64,000 nt of DNA. It comes from Nocardia gamkensis NBRC 108242. Lineage in GTDB: Bacteria > Actinomycetota > Actinomycetes > Mycobacteriales > Mycobacteriaceae. Positions 8,333 to 16,456 of this stretch are shown piece after piece (position 1 is the first letter of the stretch; every line of letters starts with the position of its first letter). The position numbers and the translations under genes are program-made. Location: contig NZ_BDBM01000013.1 of NCBI RefSeq assembly GCF_001612985.1, positions 1 to 64,000 on the forward strand, given 5' to 3'. The notes under the pieces were generated by a model, which saw only the letters and a list, made by a program, of their open reading frames with translations, was not told the origin of the DNA and searched no databases.

Positions 8333-9232
8333 ATGGTACAACCAACCCCCTGGCAGGCAACCGAAGCGCGACACCGCCGGAGCCGTGGCTCCGGACGCCC
8401 GGCACGAAGCGCGACGCCACCACGGGGAGTGGATTGGGGCTTCTTGTTCGCCGCGGCCACGAATGCGGTCACCTTCGCCCTGCTGTTCCAGCCGTGGCTG
8501 TCGGCGTCGGGTTCGGGTGGCGAGGTGCGTTCGGACGCGTTCGGCCGGGTCACCGGTGTCACCAACGGTTTCGACGAATGGTCGGTGTCGAAATTCCGTG
8601 AGATGAACATCGGCGGTGCCTGGGGTCTGCTGGCCGCCGCCGCGGCGGTCGTCACCGTGTTCGCCGCGGTCGCGCAGGTGCGGTCGCGCTCCCGTGCGCT
8701 CGCCGCTCTGGTGATGGGATCCAGTGTGGCCGTGACGGTTCTGGTGCTGATCTGCTTGCTGTACCTGGATGCCAAGGGGCCGGAGTTGCGGACGCTGATC
8801 GATCCGGGTGAAGGTTTCGGTTCGGGGTGGCTGCGCCGGATCTTCGACGAGGACGGCACGGCCGTTTCGGCTGCCGGTGAGCAGCGGATGGCAGGCGCCG
8901 GACTGACCTCCGTGGCGTTGCTCGCCGGGGTGCTGAGTTCCGCCGCCGCGGTGGCCGCGGTCGCGCAGGGCGCCCGTCGTTACGGCCTCAGCACGATGCG
9001 GGCGTTGTCCTGGCTGGTGACGCCGCTGCCGACCGAGACAACGCCGCCTCCGGCGGCCGCGCAGGCGCCCCGTCCGGTTGCGCAGACGTCGCCGGATGCC
9101 GCCGAGCGGGTGCTGTGGGACGAGTTGGTCTTCGATGACGACCTCATCGCCAACGTCACCTGGGTGCGGAATACGAACCCGCCGGGGAGCGAAACCTCGG
9201 CTCACCGTTCGGCGCCGGTCCTCACCCGGTAG
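8333..9232 (+). CDS. Hypothetical membrane protein with four predicted helices
   Basis: This 299-residue protein is not a family I can name. An Arg/Pro-rich cytoplasmic N-terminus (about 30 residues) is followed by a hydrophobic segment at about 35-55 and an external loop of some 40 residues. Two more helices follow at about 94-115 and 122-145, then a polar loop and a helix at about 188-212. The C-terminal tail of about 75 residues is rich in Pro and Thr (TPLPTETTPPPAAAQAP). The topology suggests an envelope protein. A terminator hairpin follows the stop codon. Confidence 0.65.
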   Translation: MVQPTPWQATEARHRRSRGSGRPARSATPPRGVDWGFLFAAATNAVTFALLFQPWLSASGSGGEVRSDAFGRVTGVTNGFDEWSVSKFREMNIGGAWGLLAAAAAVVTVFAAVAQVRSRSRALAALVMGSSVAVTVLVLICLLYLDAKGPELRTLIDPGEGFGSGWLRRIFDEDGTAVSAAGEQRMAGAGLTSVALLAGVLSSAAAVAAVAQGARRYGLSTMRALSWLVTPLPTETTPPPAAAQAPRPVAQTSPDAAERVLWDELVFDDDLIANVTWVRNTNPPGSETSAHRSAPVLTR

Positions 9233-9299
9233 CGGTCGGCGGCTCGCCTCTCCCGCGGCTGTGCTCGCGTCCGGGCGGCCACAACACGCCTGATCTCCG

Positions 9300-9343
9300 G
9301 ATGAGCCCCACCGCATCGATGGCGAAAATGCCTGGGGCTCATC
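9300..9343. terminator. Hairpin terminator between convergent genes
   Basis: GATGAGCCCCA (9300-9310) and TGGGGCTCATC (9333-9343) are perfect 11-base inverted arms with a 22-base loop. The hairpin lies between the membrane-protein stop at 9232 and the oppositely directed monooxygenase stop at 9375, and could serve both. Confidence 0.7.
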
Positions 9344-9374
9344 TCGCCGAGGGTCGTGAGTGCGCCTCGGGCGG

Positions 9375-10673
9375 TCAGTCCGGTAGCGGGGGAAGTTCGA
9401 GGTTTTCACGGAAGGTCGCGCCGACGTAGTCGGAGCCGACGATGCCGCGGCGGCGCAGTTCGGGCAGCAGTCCGTTGACGAGGAAGTCGCGGGTGCGTTC
9501 GTCGGCGAGTCCGCCGAGGGAGATCACGTCGAGGACGCCCGCGTCGTAGCGTTCTTCGATCGAGTCGGCGAGTTGTTCGGGTGTTCCGACGGCCGCCCAG
9601 TGGCCGGTGTCCTTGGCGGCGATGATGAGTTCGCGCAGTGTTTTTCCCGATCGGGCGAAGTTGCCGAAGATCTCCACGCGGCCGCGTCTGCGGTGCACGG
9701 ACGTCACGTCGGGCAGCAGGCTCTCCGGCAGGGGCTTGTCCAACGGTAGGCCGGTCAGGTCGACGCCGCCGCCGAGCATGTCGGCGAGGGCGGCTCGCCC
9801 GGCCTCGAAGTCGGTGGCCTCCGCTTGTTCCCGCGCCAGGCGCCTGGCTTCGGATTCCGTGGCGCCGTAGGTGGCGTGGAAGGAACTCATGATCAACGGC
9901 AGGCCTTGGGCGCGGCCGAGTTCGTTCGCGCGGGCGCGGATGCGCTTGGTGTAGGTCACCGCGTCTTCGAGGGTCGGCAGCGAGGTGAACACCACTTCGG
10001 CGAATCGCGCGCCGAGTTCGATGCCGCCGGCCGACTGCCCTGCCTGGAACTGGACCGGCCTGCGCTGCGGCAGGGGCGGGATGTTCAGCGGCCCGCGCAC
10101 GGTGAAGTACCGCCCGGTGTGCTCGATGGGCCGCACTCGGGTGGGGTCCAGTATCGCGCCACCGTGCCCGTCGGCGCTCAGGGCGCCTGGCTGCCAGCTG
10201 TCGAACAGGGCGTTGACCACCTCGAGGGATTCGGTGGCGCGGGCATAGCGGTCTTCGGGGCTCGGCAGTTCCTGGTCGCCGTAGTTCTCCTCGCCCACCG
10301 AGGAGGTGACGGCGTTCCAGGCCGCGCGGCCGTTGCTGATGTGGTCGAGGGTGCCGAAGAGCCGGGCGAGATTGTAGGGGTGGTGGAAGGTGGTGGTCAC
10401 CGTCGCGATGAGCCCGACGTGCGAGGTCACAGCGCTCAACGCGGACAGGAAGATCAGTGGTTCCTGCGCGCCGATCGCACCCTGCGCACCGAAACTCAGG
10501 AGGTCGGCGGCGAACAGAGCGTCGAACTTGTTTCGCTCGGCGATCTTCGCGACCTCGATCGATGACGCGACCGTGGTCGTGTCCGGATCGATGGCCGCCG
10601 CGTATACGCCGACCGCACCGCTGACTCCCGTGATGGTCTTCAGCGGCCGCCGCCGCCCACCAGCATTGCCCAT
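9375..10673 (-). CDS. LLM-class FMN-dependent monooxygenase, NtaA/DmoA/SnaA type
   Basis: This 432-residue protein has the bacterial luciferase-like TIM-barrel fold of the NtaA/SnaA/DszA/DmoA group. Motifs seen include FDALFAADLLSFG, EPLIFLSALSAVTSHVGLIATVTTTFHHPYNLARLFGTLDH (quoted in parts: HPYNLAR, GTLDHIS), AAWNAVTS and VQFQAGQSAGGIELGARFAE. These enzymes use FMNH2 from a separate reductase to oxidise S-, N- or C-compounds. The 440-residue reading starts at 10697; I prefer ATG 10673 (MGNAGGRRRP), because the extra eight residues add nothing conserved. No reductase partner is next to it. The substrate is unknown. Confidence 0.85.
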   Translation of the reverse strand: MGNAGGRRRPLKTITGVSGAVGVYAAAIDPDTTTVASSIEVAKIAERNKFDALFAADLLSFGAQGAIGAQEPLIFLSALSAVTSHVGLIATVTTTFHHPYNLARLFGTLDHISNGRAAWNAVTSSVGEENYGDQELPSPEDRYARATESLEVVNALFDSWQPGALSADGHGGAILDPTRVRPIEHTGRYFTVRGPLNIPPLPQRRPVQFQAGQSAGGIELGARFAEVVFTSLPTLEDAVTYTKRIRARANELGRAQGLPLIMSSFHATYGATESEARRLAREQAEATDFEAGRAALADMLGGGVDLTGLPLDKPLPESLLPDVTSVHRRRGRVEIFGNFARSGKTLRELIIAAKDTGHWAAVGTPEQLADSIEERYDAGVLDVISLGGLADERTRDFLVNGLLPELRRRGIVGSDYVGATFRENLELPPLPD

Positions 10674-10756
10674 TGCGGCGACGCTACCGGCGCGCACCGG
10701 CGAGGTAACGGTTTGCGATCAGCGAGATGTTTTCCGCGCGAGCGGGATCCGAAGTG

Positions 10757-10927
10757 TCATGTCTGCTCCGGCTGGTCGCCGGCGGTAGGTGGTTGCGCGC
10801 GCGGCACCCGGACCACGCCGGTGTCGAGATCGATGTCGAACCGCGGCGTGTAGGCCTGTCCGTCGCTGTCCTCGCTGCCCTCGTGGGTCAGCTTCTTACC
10901 TGGGAACAGCTCCCCGATGACGCCCAT
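10757..10927 (-). CDS. Small conserved protein, DUF6191-like
   Basis: This 56-residue protein starts MGVIGELFPGKKLTHEGSED and has an acidic middle with FDIDLDTGVVRVP. The opening (MGVI-E-F-PGxxH-x-E) resembles small DUF6191 proteins of actinobacteria, which have no known function. Upstream in-frame residues to 10999 look non-coding, so I start at 10927. It lies just upstream of, and on the same strand as, the LLM monooxygenase (83-base gap), so co-transcription is possible. Confidence 0.55.
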   Translation of the reverse strand: MGVIGELFPGKKLTHEGSEDSDGQAYTPRFDIDLDTGVVRVPRAQPPTAGDQPEQT

Positions 10928-11109
10928 ACGATCACGATACGCCGGGAGCGGGGTGGCGAGTCGCCACGTGATAGCCAAGAGACGGTTCCATTTCGGCACC
11001 TGTGGGGCCGGGGCTCGGTTAGCATCAGTTTGCTCCGATCGGCCGAGGACCGCGGCACGGGGAGTACTGGGCGACCGACACCGTAATCGAACGACAGATC
11101 GGCCAGCGC

Positions 11110-11373
11110 ATGGAACAAGACGCCGACCTCGCCCAGGCCCGGGTCTTCTTGGAGTTGCTCACCCGGCGAGCCCAGACCTTGGCGCGGGATATCGAATTCT
11201 CCTACCGCGGCGATCCCGCCGCACGCCACGAGTTGCACAGCGAGTTGTGTGCCGTGCGCCGCTTCATCGACCGGTTGCACCGCAGGTTCCCGGAAGCAGC
11301 GCGGCCGCAAGCGGATCGGCAGCCGGCCGCTGTCCCGGCGAACCGCGTCGGGGCGCGGCGGACGTGGGGTTGA
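11110..11373 (+). CDS. Small hypothetical charged helical protein
   Basis: This 87-residue protein is unrecognised. Residues 1-60 are strongly helical and charged (FLELLTRRAQTLARDIEFSYRG, then HELHSELCAVRRFIDRLHRRFP). The last 25 residues are Pro/Ala/Arg-rich and probably disordered. There is no signal peptide or membrane segment. Its start lies in an area with moderate promoter-like sequence (TTAGCAT at about 11018). It converges on the TetR gene with 32 bases between stops. Its small size leaves some doubt. Confidence 0.5.
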   Translation: MEQDADLAQARVFLELLTRRAQTLARDIEFSYRGDPAARHELHSELCAVRRFIDRLHRRFPEAARPQADRQPAAVPANRVGARRTWG

Positions 11374-11405
11374 GGCAACCGTGCCGGTATCCGGCCGCGC
11401 CGGTG

Positions 11406-12044
11406 TCAGCGGCGCGGGGCGGCGGCTGGGTGGTCGTGGACGGGCACGGTCAGCATGGCGACGATCATGTCCACGATTTCCGCGGCGTCTCCCGGGTGGG
11501 CGGTGCGGACGCCGGATTCCAGGGTGCGCTCGTAGTCGGCGATCAACGCGAACATGACGGTGGCCATGGTCTCCAGGCGCTGTCGGCGCAGGCGCCGCGG
11601 CAGCCCGGTCAGCGCGGCGTCCAGGCGGGTGGTGATGATGCGGACGGCGGCGCGGTCGGCGCCCGCGAGGCGCTGGGCGTCCGCCACCACGGGGTGGGTG
11701 CGCACGACGTCAAGGAACCGGCCCAGATGGGTCACCCGGTCGTGGCCGAGCAGTTCTAGGATCGGGGTGGCGAGCATGGCGACCAGGGCGTTCACGTCGT
11801 TCGCGCGGCCGTCGGCTTCGTGGGCGGCCAGCAATTGCATGCGGCGCTGTTCGAGCCGGTTCATCCGTCGCTCGACGATGGCTTCGATCAATCCGGTGCG
11901 CGATTCGAAGTAGTAGTGCACCGCGGAGTTGTTGCGCTGACCGGCGGCGGCGGCGATGTCGCGCAACGGCACGTCGACGCCGCGTTCGGCGATGAGGCGT
12001 TCCCCGGCGTCGAGCAAGGCGGCGCGCGATTCGTCGCTCGGCAT
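11406..12044 (-). CDS. TetR-family transcriptional regulator
   Basis: This 212-residue protein has an N-terminal TetR helix-turn-helix (residues 8-55: LLDAGERLIAERGVDVPLRDIAAAAG, then NNSAVHYYFESRTGLIEAI in place of the usual xxSxxYYHF). A C-terminal ligand domain includes MLATPILELLGHDRVTHLGRFLDVVRTHP, resembling regulators of lipid or steroid-related genes. It is divergent from the short dehydrogenase remnant and VOC gene, with a 61-base shared promoter region, so it probably controls that unit and itself. The effector is unknown. Confidence 0.9.
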   Translation of the reverse strand: MPSDESRAALLDAGERLIAERGVDVPLRDIAAAAGQRNNSAVHYYFESRTGLIEAIVERRMNRLEQRRMQLLAAHEADGRANDVNALVAMLATPILELLGHDRVTHLGRFLDVVRTHPVVADAQRLAGADRAAVRIITTRLDAALTGLPRRLRRQRLETMATVMFALIADYERTLESGVRTAHPGDAAEIVDMIVAMLTVPVHDHPAAAPRR

Positions 12045-12105
12045 ATCCGCACTGTACTAAACACGAGCCTTGACGATGTTAAACACAGATGATTAATTGA
12101 ACGGC
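12045..12105. promoter_or_regulatory. Divergent promoter/operator region controlled by TetR
   Basis: This AT-rich 61-base spacer separates divergent starts. For the rightward unit TTGACG (12070-12075) is followed after 16 bases by ATTAAT (12092-12097), a sigma-70-like promoter. TAAACAC occurs twice, at about 12057 and 12080, as a direct repeat that could form part of the TetR site. No perfect palindrome is present. Confidence 0.5.
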
Positions 12106-12258
12106 GTGGATGATGTGGCGGTGGTCACCCTTGCCGCGTCCGGTCTCGGCGCCGCGCTGTGCCGCCTGCCGGTCGCGCGGGGCGTCGCGGTCGTGGCCAC
12201 CGAGGTGGCTGCCCACCGGTGGTGTCCGAACTCGATGAGCCGCCTCGGGGGCCGATGA
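12106..12258 (+). pseudogene. N-terminal remnant of a short-chain dehydrogenase/reductase
   Basis: A GTG at 12106 opens a 50-codon frame beginning VDDVAVVTLAASGLGAALC. This matches the SDR Rossmann start (VAVVTGAASGLGAAL) with the first Gly of TGxxxGxG replaced by Leu, followed by the second strand RGVAVVATEV. The frame then stops at 12256-12258, overlapping the ATG of the VOC gene as ATGA. The other roughly 200 residues of an SDR are missing. It may be a decayed gene whose 5' end survives as a translated leader coupled to the VOC gene. Confidence 0.55.
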
Positions 12259-12761
12259 TGATCACCGGCGGTCCGATCTTTCAGCTGTGCTGGGTGGTGT
12301 CCGATCTGGCCGCGGCCACTCGGGCGTTCACCACTCGGTACGGAGTCGGCGACTGGTTCACCATCCCGGAGGTCCATTTCGGGGCCGATACCGCCGAACT
12401 GCGCGGGGCACCCGCCGATTACACGATCGGTGTGGCGCTCGGTTACGCGGGCGGGCAGCAGTTGGAGCTGATCGAGCCGCGTGGCGGGCTGAGCCTGTAT
12501 TCCGAGCACCTGGCACGTTTCGGTCCCGGCCTGCATCACGCCGCCTGGGTGCCCGACGACTACGACGCCGCGCTCGCCGAGGCCACCGAGGCTGGCATCG
12601 AGATCGCCGCGCGTGGCAGGTTCGAGGGCGCCGGGATGGAGTTCGCCTACCTCGACGGTGGGCCGATCGGCTCGTACATCGAACTGCTACGGCTCTCGCC
12701 GGAGATGAGGGCGATGTTCGACCACCTGATTCCGGAAGGCTTCACCAACCCATGGCAGTAG
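12255..12761 (+). CDS. VOC-superfamily (glyoxalase/dioxygenase-like) protein
   Basis: This 168-residue protein begins MMITGGPIFQLCWVVSDLAAATRAFTTRYG, typical of one VOC beta-alpha-beta-beta-beta module. A second half follows with GPGLHHAAWVPDDYDAALAEATEAGIEI. Possible metal ligands are the His of LHHAAW and Glu residues in QQLELIEPRG and YIELL. The family includes methylmalonyl-CoA epimerase, glyoxalase and extradiol dioxygenases; which reaction applies is unclear. It starts at ATG 12255 (or 12258), overlapping the remnant stop codon. An LLM oxidoreductase follows on the same strand, suggesting a small catabolic unit under the divergent TetR. Confidence 0.8.
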   Translation: MMITGGPIFQLCWVVSDLAAATRAFTTRYGVGDWFTIPEVHFGADTAELRGAPADYTIGVALGYAGGQQLELIEPRGGLSLYSEHLARFGPGLHHAAWVPDDYDAALAEATEAGIEIAARGRFEGAGMEFAYLDGGPIGSYIELLRLSPEMRAMFDHLIPEGFTNPWQ

Positions 12762-12902
12762 GCGGTGATCCAGCGGGCGGCCTCGACACCATCGAGGCGG
12801 TCCGGTTCCGCTTGCGGCAGTCCTCTCACGTCTCGGCGCCGGCCCATTCCCCTGGCACCGGGACCCGCGCGGCGCGCTGGACGCGCCAGGAAGGCGAGCA
12901 CT

Positions 12903-13778
12903 ATGCGCTTCACCTACGCCGAGACGATGACCGATCCGTCGTATTACCTCGCTCTCGCCAAAGCCGCCGAGGAGGCCGGCTACACCTCCATGGCTGTCGC
13001 CGACAGCGTGGCGTATCCGAAGGAGTCCGACGCGAAGTATCCCTACACCCCCGACGGCAGCCGCGAATTCCTGGAGGACAAACCGTTCGTCGAGGCGTTC
13101 GTGCTCAGCGCGGCGATGGCGGCGGTCACCACCAGGTTGCGTTTCACTCCGTTCGTGCTGAAGCTGCCGATCCGGCCGCCCGTGCTGGTGGCCAAGCAGG
13201 CCGCCTCGGTCGCCGCGCTGAGCGGCAACCGGTTCGGGCTGGGCGTCGGCATCAGCCCCTGGCCGGACGATTTCGAGATCATGGGGGTGCCGTTCGACAA
13301 GCGCGGCGCGCGGATGGACGAGTGCATCGACATCGTGCGCGGGCTCTCGGCGGGCGGCTACTTCGAATACCACGGGCAGTTCTACGACATTCCGCCGATC
13401 AAGATCAGCCCGGTGCCGACCGAACCGGTGCCGATCCTCGTCGGCGGGCACAGCAGGCCCGCGTTGCGCCGGGCCGCGCAGCGCGGCGACGGGTGGATGC
13501 ACGCCGGTGGCGACGGCGCCGAACTGGACCGGCTGCTGGCCGAATTGGATGTCCTGCGCGCGGAGTACGGCACCCGCAAGGATTTCGAGGTGCATGTGAT
13601 CTCGCTGGACGGGTTCACCGTCGACGGCATCAAACGCCTCGAGGACAAAGGGGTCACCGACGTGATCGTCGGCTTCCGGCTCCCCTACACCACCGAGCAG
13701 GACACCGAGCCGCTGGAGACGAAGATCGCCAACCTGTCGCGCTTCGCGGAGAAGGTCATCGCGCGGGTCGGCGGGTAG
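12903..13778 (+). CDS. LLM-class F420-dependent oxidoreductase
   Basis: This 291-residue protein has the luciferase-like barrel: MRFTYAETMTDPSYYLALAKAAEEAGYTSMAVADS, PFVLKLPIRPPVLVAKQAASVAALSGNRFGLGVGISPWPDDFEIMGVPFDKRGARMDE (seen in parts) and PVPILVGGHSRPALRRAA. The GVGISPWP and RMDE motifs favour the F420-dependent branch (TIGR03619-like) over the FMN branch. ATG 12903 has a GGAAGG ribosome site seven bases upstream, which rejects the longer upstream frame. It probably belongs with the VOC gene. Its 3' end overlaps the convergent kinase gene by 23 bases. Confidence 0.85.
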   Translation: MRFTYAETMTDPSYYLALAKAAEEAGYTSMAVADSVAYPKESDAKYPYTPDGSREFLEDKPFVEAFVLSAAMAAVTTRLRFTPFVLKLPIRPPVLVAKQAASVAALSGNRFGLGVGISPWPDDFEIMGVPFDKRGARMDECIDIVRGLSAGGYFEYHGQFYDIPPIKISPVPTEPVPILVGGHSRPALRRAAQRGDGWMHAGGDGAELDRLLAELDVLRAEYGTRKDFEVHVISLDGFTVDGIKRLEDKGVTDVIVGFRLPYTTEQDTEPLETKIANLSRFAEKVIARVGG

Positions 13779-14649
13779 GCCGGGACGCGAGCGCCGCGGT
13801 GGCGGCGGCGAGAGTCTGCGCGCGGTAGCCCGCGCCGAACAGCACGAGGTGCACCAGCAGCGGATGCAGTTGATGCAGCGGCGTGCGAGTTCGCCAACCG
13901 TCGGCGAGCGGATGGGTCTCGTGGTAGGCGGCCTGGATGCGGTCCAGGTGCGCAATGCCGAAGAGGGCGAGCATGGCCAGGTCGGTCTCGCGGTGGCCGG
14001 TGTGCGCGGCGGGATCGATGAGCATCGCCCGTCCCCGGGTCCACAGGACGTTGCCCGACCACAGGTCGCCGTGGATGCGGGCCGGTGGTTCGGCGGGCCC
14101 GGCCAGGTCATCGATGCGATCGATGACGCGCTCGATCAGGCGTGTTCCGTCTTCGCCGAGATGCGGGGCCGCCCGGGCGAGGTAGGGAGCGAGGCGATAT
14201 TCGGCGTACCACCGCGACCACGGTCCGCTGGTCGGGGTGTTGGGCAGGGGCAGGCTCGCGATCCAGCCCTCCCACGGCGCACCGAACAGCTCGGCTCGGT
14301 GGGCGTGCAGTGTGGCCAGTTCGCGACCGAATCGCTCCGCGGCCGCGGGGGTGGGGCCGGTTTCCTCCAGCCACGGCAGCACCAGCGTCCGGTCGTCGAC
14401 GGCCAGCACCTCCGGCAGCATGGCCTGGTTGCCGTCGCCGGCCGGGCCGGGCGCGGTGTCTCGCAGCCAGGTCAGACCCGCCGCTTCCGCCGCGAAGACG
14501 GGTGTCGGCTCGGCCGTCGCCTTCACGAACAGCGCTCGGCCGTCGGCCGTTTCGGCGCGGTGCAGTGTCCACGCGTGCCTGGCGCCGAGGTCGGTGACGG
14601 TGCGCACGGGCACGGTCAGCAGCGCCGACAGCTGGGCCGCGCGGCTCAC
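13756..14649 (-). CDS. Fructosamine-kinase/APH-family phosphotransferase
   Basis: This 297-residue protein has the kinase-like fold of fructosamine-3-kinases. LFVKATAE supplies the ATP-site Lys near residue 50. The catalytic loop is IHGDLWSGNVLW (about 196-207) and the metal-binding Asp is in MLIDPAAHTGHRETDLAM. The HGDLWSGN form is characteristic of the fructosamine/ketosamine kinase subgroup, which repairs glycated proteins. The GTG start at 14649 overlaps the stop of the XRE gene as GTGA, so the pair is translationally coupled. The in-frame extension further upstream overlaps the XRE gene and was rejected. Confidence 0.85.
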   Translation of the reverse strand: MSRAAQLSALLTVPVRTVTDLGARHAWTLHRAETADGRALFVKATAEPTPVFAAEAAGLTWLRDTAPGPAGDGNQAMLPEVLAVDDRTLVLPWLEETGPTPAAAERFGRELATLHAHRAELFGAPWEGWIASLPLPNTPTSGPWSRWYAEYRLAPYLARAAPHLGEDGTRLIERVIDRIDDLAGPAEPPARIHGDLWSGNVLWTRGRAMLIDPAAHTGHRETDLAMLALFGIAHLDRIQAAYHETHPLADGWRTRTPLHQLHPLLVHLVLFGAGYRAQTLAAATAALASRPTRRPAR

Positions 14650-15425
14650 CGGGCGCCCGCGGTGAGCCGCTTCATCGTGTCCTCGTCGGCGGGGAAGAAC
14701 GACTCGATGGCCAGTTCGGCGACGGTGACGTTCATCGGGGTGCCGAACACCGTGGTGACACTCAGAAACGACAGCTCGTTCCCGTCGTGGTCGATCCGCA
14801 GCGGAACCACCGCCTGGTCGGGTTCGGGGACGGCGAGTTCCACTTCGCCGCCGGGATAGGACCGCAGCTCCTCGAGCAGATCGGCCAGGTCCCGGGACCC
14901 GGTGACCTCGGCTTGGCGCGCCAAGCGGGCGAAGATGTGGCCGCGCCACTCGGCGAGGTTGCGGATGCGGCCTGCCATGCCGTCGGGGTGCAGGCTCAGG
15001 CGCAGAGCGTTCACCGGCGGTGTCACCAGTGCCGGATCGATGCCCGCGATGAGCACGGACACGCCGCTGTTGGCGTCGACCATCGTCCAGTTCTGGTCGA
15101 TGGCCAGAGCGGGGTAGGGCTCGTGACCGGCGAGGATCTGGCGCATGGCGCCGCGAACGGCGTCCATCGCGGGAGTGTCCAGGCCGGGTTGGGCGTAGGC
15201 GGGGGCGTAGCCCGCGGCCAGCAGGACACGGTTGCGCTCGCGCAACGGGATCTCCAGATGCTCGGACAGGTGCACGATCATGGTGCGGCTCGGGGTGGCG
15301 CGCCCGGTTTCGATGAAGCTCAGATGCCGCGCCGAGGTGTCGGCCCGTCCGGCCAGTTCCAGCTGGCTCAGCCTGCGTTCCAGACGCCAATGTCGCAGCA
15401 GGTCACCTGCCGTTGGGGTACTCAC
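14646..15425 (-). CDS. XRE-family regulator with MmyB-like ligand-binding domain
   Basis: This 259-residue protein has an N-terminal Cro/C1-type helix-turn-helix (about 8-65: LLRHWRLERRLSQLELAGRA, SARHLSFIETGRATPSRTMI). A C-terminal MmyB-like, PAS-related domain follows (about 95-250, with YPALAIDQNWTMVDANSG and DLLEELRSYPG). Regulators of this family often control a neighbouring metabolic gene and bind a lipid-like ligand. It is coupled by GTGA to the fructosamine-kinase-like gene. A perfect 7-base inverted repeat lies 35-53 bases before its start, a likely autoregulatory site. Confidence 0.88.
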   Translation of the reverse strand: MSTPTAGDLLRHWRLERRLSQLELAGRADTSARHLSFIETGRATPSRTMIVHLSEHLEIPLRERNRVLLAAGYAPAYAQPGLDTPAMDAVRGAMRQILAGHEPYPALAIDQNWTMVDANSGVSVLIAGIDPALVTPPVNALRLSLHPDGMAGRIRNLAEWRGHIFARLARQAEVTGSRDLADLLEELRSYPGGEVELAVPEPDQAVVPLRIDHDGNELSFLSVTTVFGTPMNVTVAELAIESFFPADEDTMKRLTAGAR

Positions 15426-15459
15426 GCCCCAGATCCTACGAACGGCCGGGGGGCGTGGC

Positions 15460-15478
15460 CATTACCTCTCGGGTAATG
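15460..15478. promoter_or_regulatory. Inverted repeat upstream of the XRE regulator
   Basis: CATTACC (15460-15466) and GGTAATG (15472-15478) are perfect 7-base arms around TCTCG. The repeat lies 35-53 bases upstream of the XRE start codon at 15425, a normal place for an autoregulatory operator. Confidence 0.5.
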
Positions 15479-15507
15479 ACGACTACCCTTGCGCGGGACG
15501 CGGATAC

Positions 15508-15535
15508 CCGGCCGGAAAGCTCGTTTTCCGGCCGG
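15508..15535 (-). terminator. Hairpin terminator for the ABM-domain gene
   Basis: CCGGCCGGAAA (15508-15518) and TTTCCGGCCGG (15525-15535) are perfect inverted arms. The hairpin lies 13 bases after the stop of the leftward ABM-domain gene, before the XRE promoter. Confidence 0.7.
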
Positions 15536-15547
15536 ACGTCCGTGCTT

Positions 15548-16171
15548 TCACGCCATCTCGGGTACGCGCAGGTGCGCGAAGGCCAGATCGAACTCCCCCA
15601 CCTCCAGGACGTTGGCGCCCACCCGTTGGGTCGCCGTGGCCCTGATCTGATTGGTCTGCTCGCGGCTGTCGTCCATCGCCTGCCGGTTCTCCCATACGGT
15701 CGCACCCACCGCTCGGCCGCTGTCGCGGTCGATGAACAGGCTCGCGCTGCAGAATCCGTCGAGCATCTCCGTCTGCGGCAGCACTTCCATCTTGAACATG
15801 TCGGCCAGCCGGTCGACCTGGGCCGGATCGACCTGGACCCACGTGCAGCGGGTGCAGGCATCGTTGCCTGCCGGGTGGTCACGGTGCATCACCGCGATCT
15901 CCCACTCCTCCACGCGCTCGGCCCGCCCGCCGAGGCGCCGGGCCATGCCCTCACGCAGTTGCTGGACGCGTCCTCTGCTGGCATGCAACGCCTCCTCGCT
16001 CTCCCAGGAAGTCGTGGCGATGCAGCGTCCCGTCGACCGGTCGGCCATCAAGGACAATCCGACCCACCCCTGGATCTCGGACAGATTCGGCATCAGTTCA
16101 TCACGCAGATATGCGAGCCCGTCGTCCATCGATGACGGTTGCGCCGCGATGGTGCTGGAACGTGCGTACAC
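15548..16171 (-). CDS. Tandem antibiotic-biosynthesis-monooxygenase (ABM)-like protein
   Basis: This 207-residue protein consists of two repeats of the ferredoxin-like ABM fold. The first repeat (about 10-95) contains LRDELMPNLSEIQGWVGLSLMADRSTGRCIATTSWESEEALHAS in parts. The second (about 112-205) contains MFKMEVLPQTEMLDGFCSASLFIDRDSGRAVGATVWENRQAMDDS. The shared pattern is xLP-x-GF/W-xxSLxxDRxSGRxxxxTxWExxxAMxxS. ABM proteins include small cofactorless monooxygenases and haem-degrading enzymes, but many are of unknown role. The start is GTG 16171 with a strong AGGAGG site. A palindromic operator-like element lies upstream and a hairpin terminator downstream. Confidence 0.75.
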   Translation of the reverse strand: MYARSSTIAAQPSSMDDGLAYLRDELMPNLSEIQGWVGLSLMADRSTGRCIATTSWESEEALHASRGRVQQLREGMARRLGGRAERVEEWEIAVMHRDHPAGNDACTRCTWVQVDPAQVDRLADMFKMEVLPQTEMLDGFCSASLFIDRDSGRAVGATVWENRQAMDDSREQTNQIRATATQRVGANVLEVGEFDLAFAHLRVPEMA

Positions 16172-16193
16172 GGGCCACCTCCTGCCCTGTCAG

Positions 16194-16216
16194 GGTGGCG
16201 CCCCGGTGGCGCCACC
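16194..16216. promoter_or_regulatory. Nested palindromes upstream of the ABM-domain gene
   Basis: GGTGGCGCC (16194-16202) is inverted as GGCGCCACC (16208-16216) around CCGGT. The right part, GGTGGCGCCACC at 16205-16216, is itself a perfect 12-base palindrome. The element sits 23-45 bases before the GTG at 16171, so it could be an operator or a leader hairpin. Confidence 0.45.
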
Positions 16217-16456
16217 GGACATAACTCACCTTCCTCCAGCCCACGCCCGCACGCAATGCCCGCACCCGTGGGGCCAGTGTCTGTCCGATGTGGGCGGTGC
16301 GCTTCCCGGCGGCCCGATCGAGCTGCCGTAGCCTGGGACGATGACCGACCGGGGGGCCAATTGCGGCTACGTGCCGCTCACCCGTGCTCCCGATGGGCAG
16401 GAGCTCGACTCCTACTATCCTCGTGCGGAACCGGCCGGGATAGCTGGACGCGTGCC

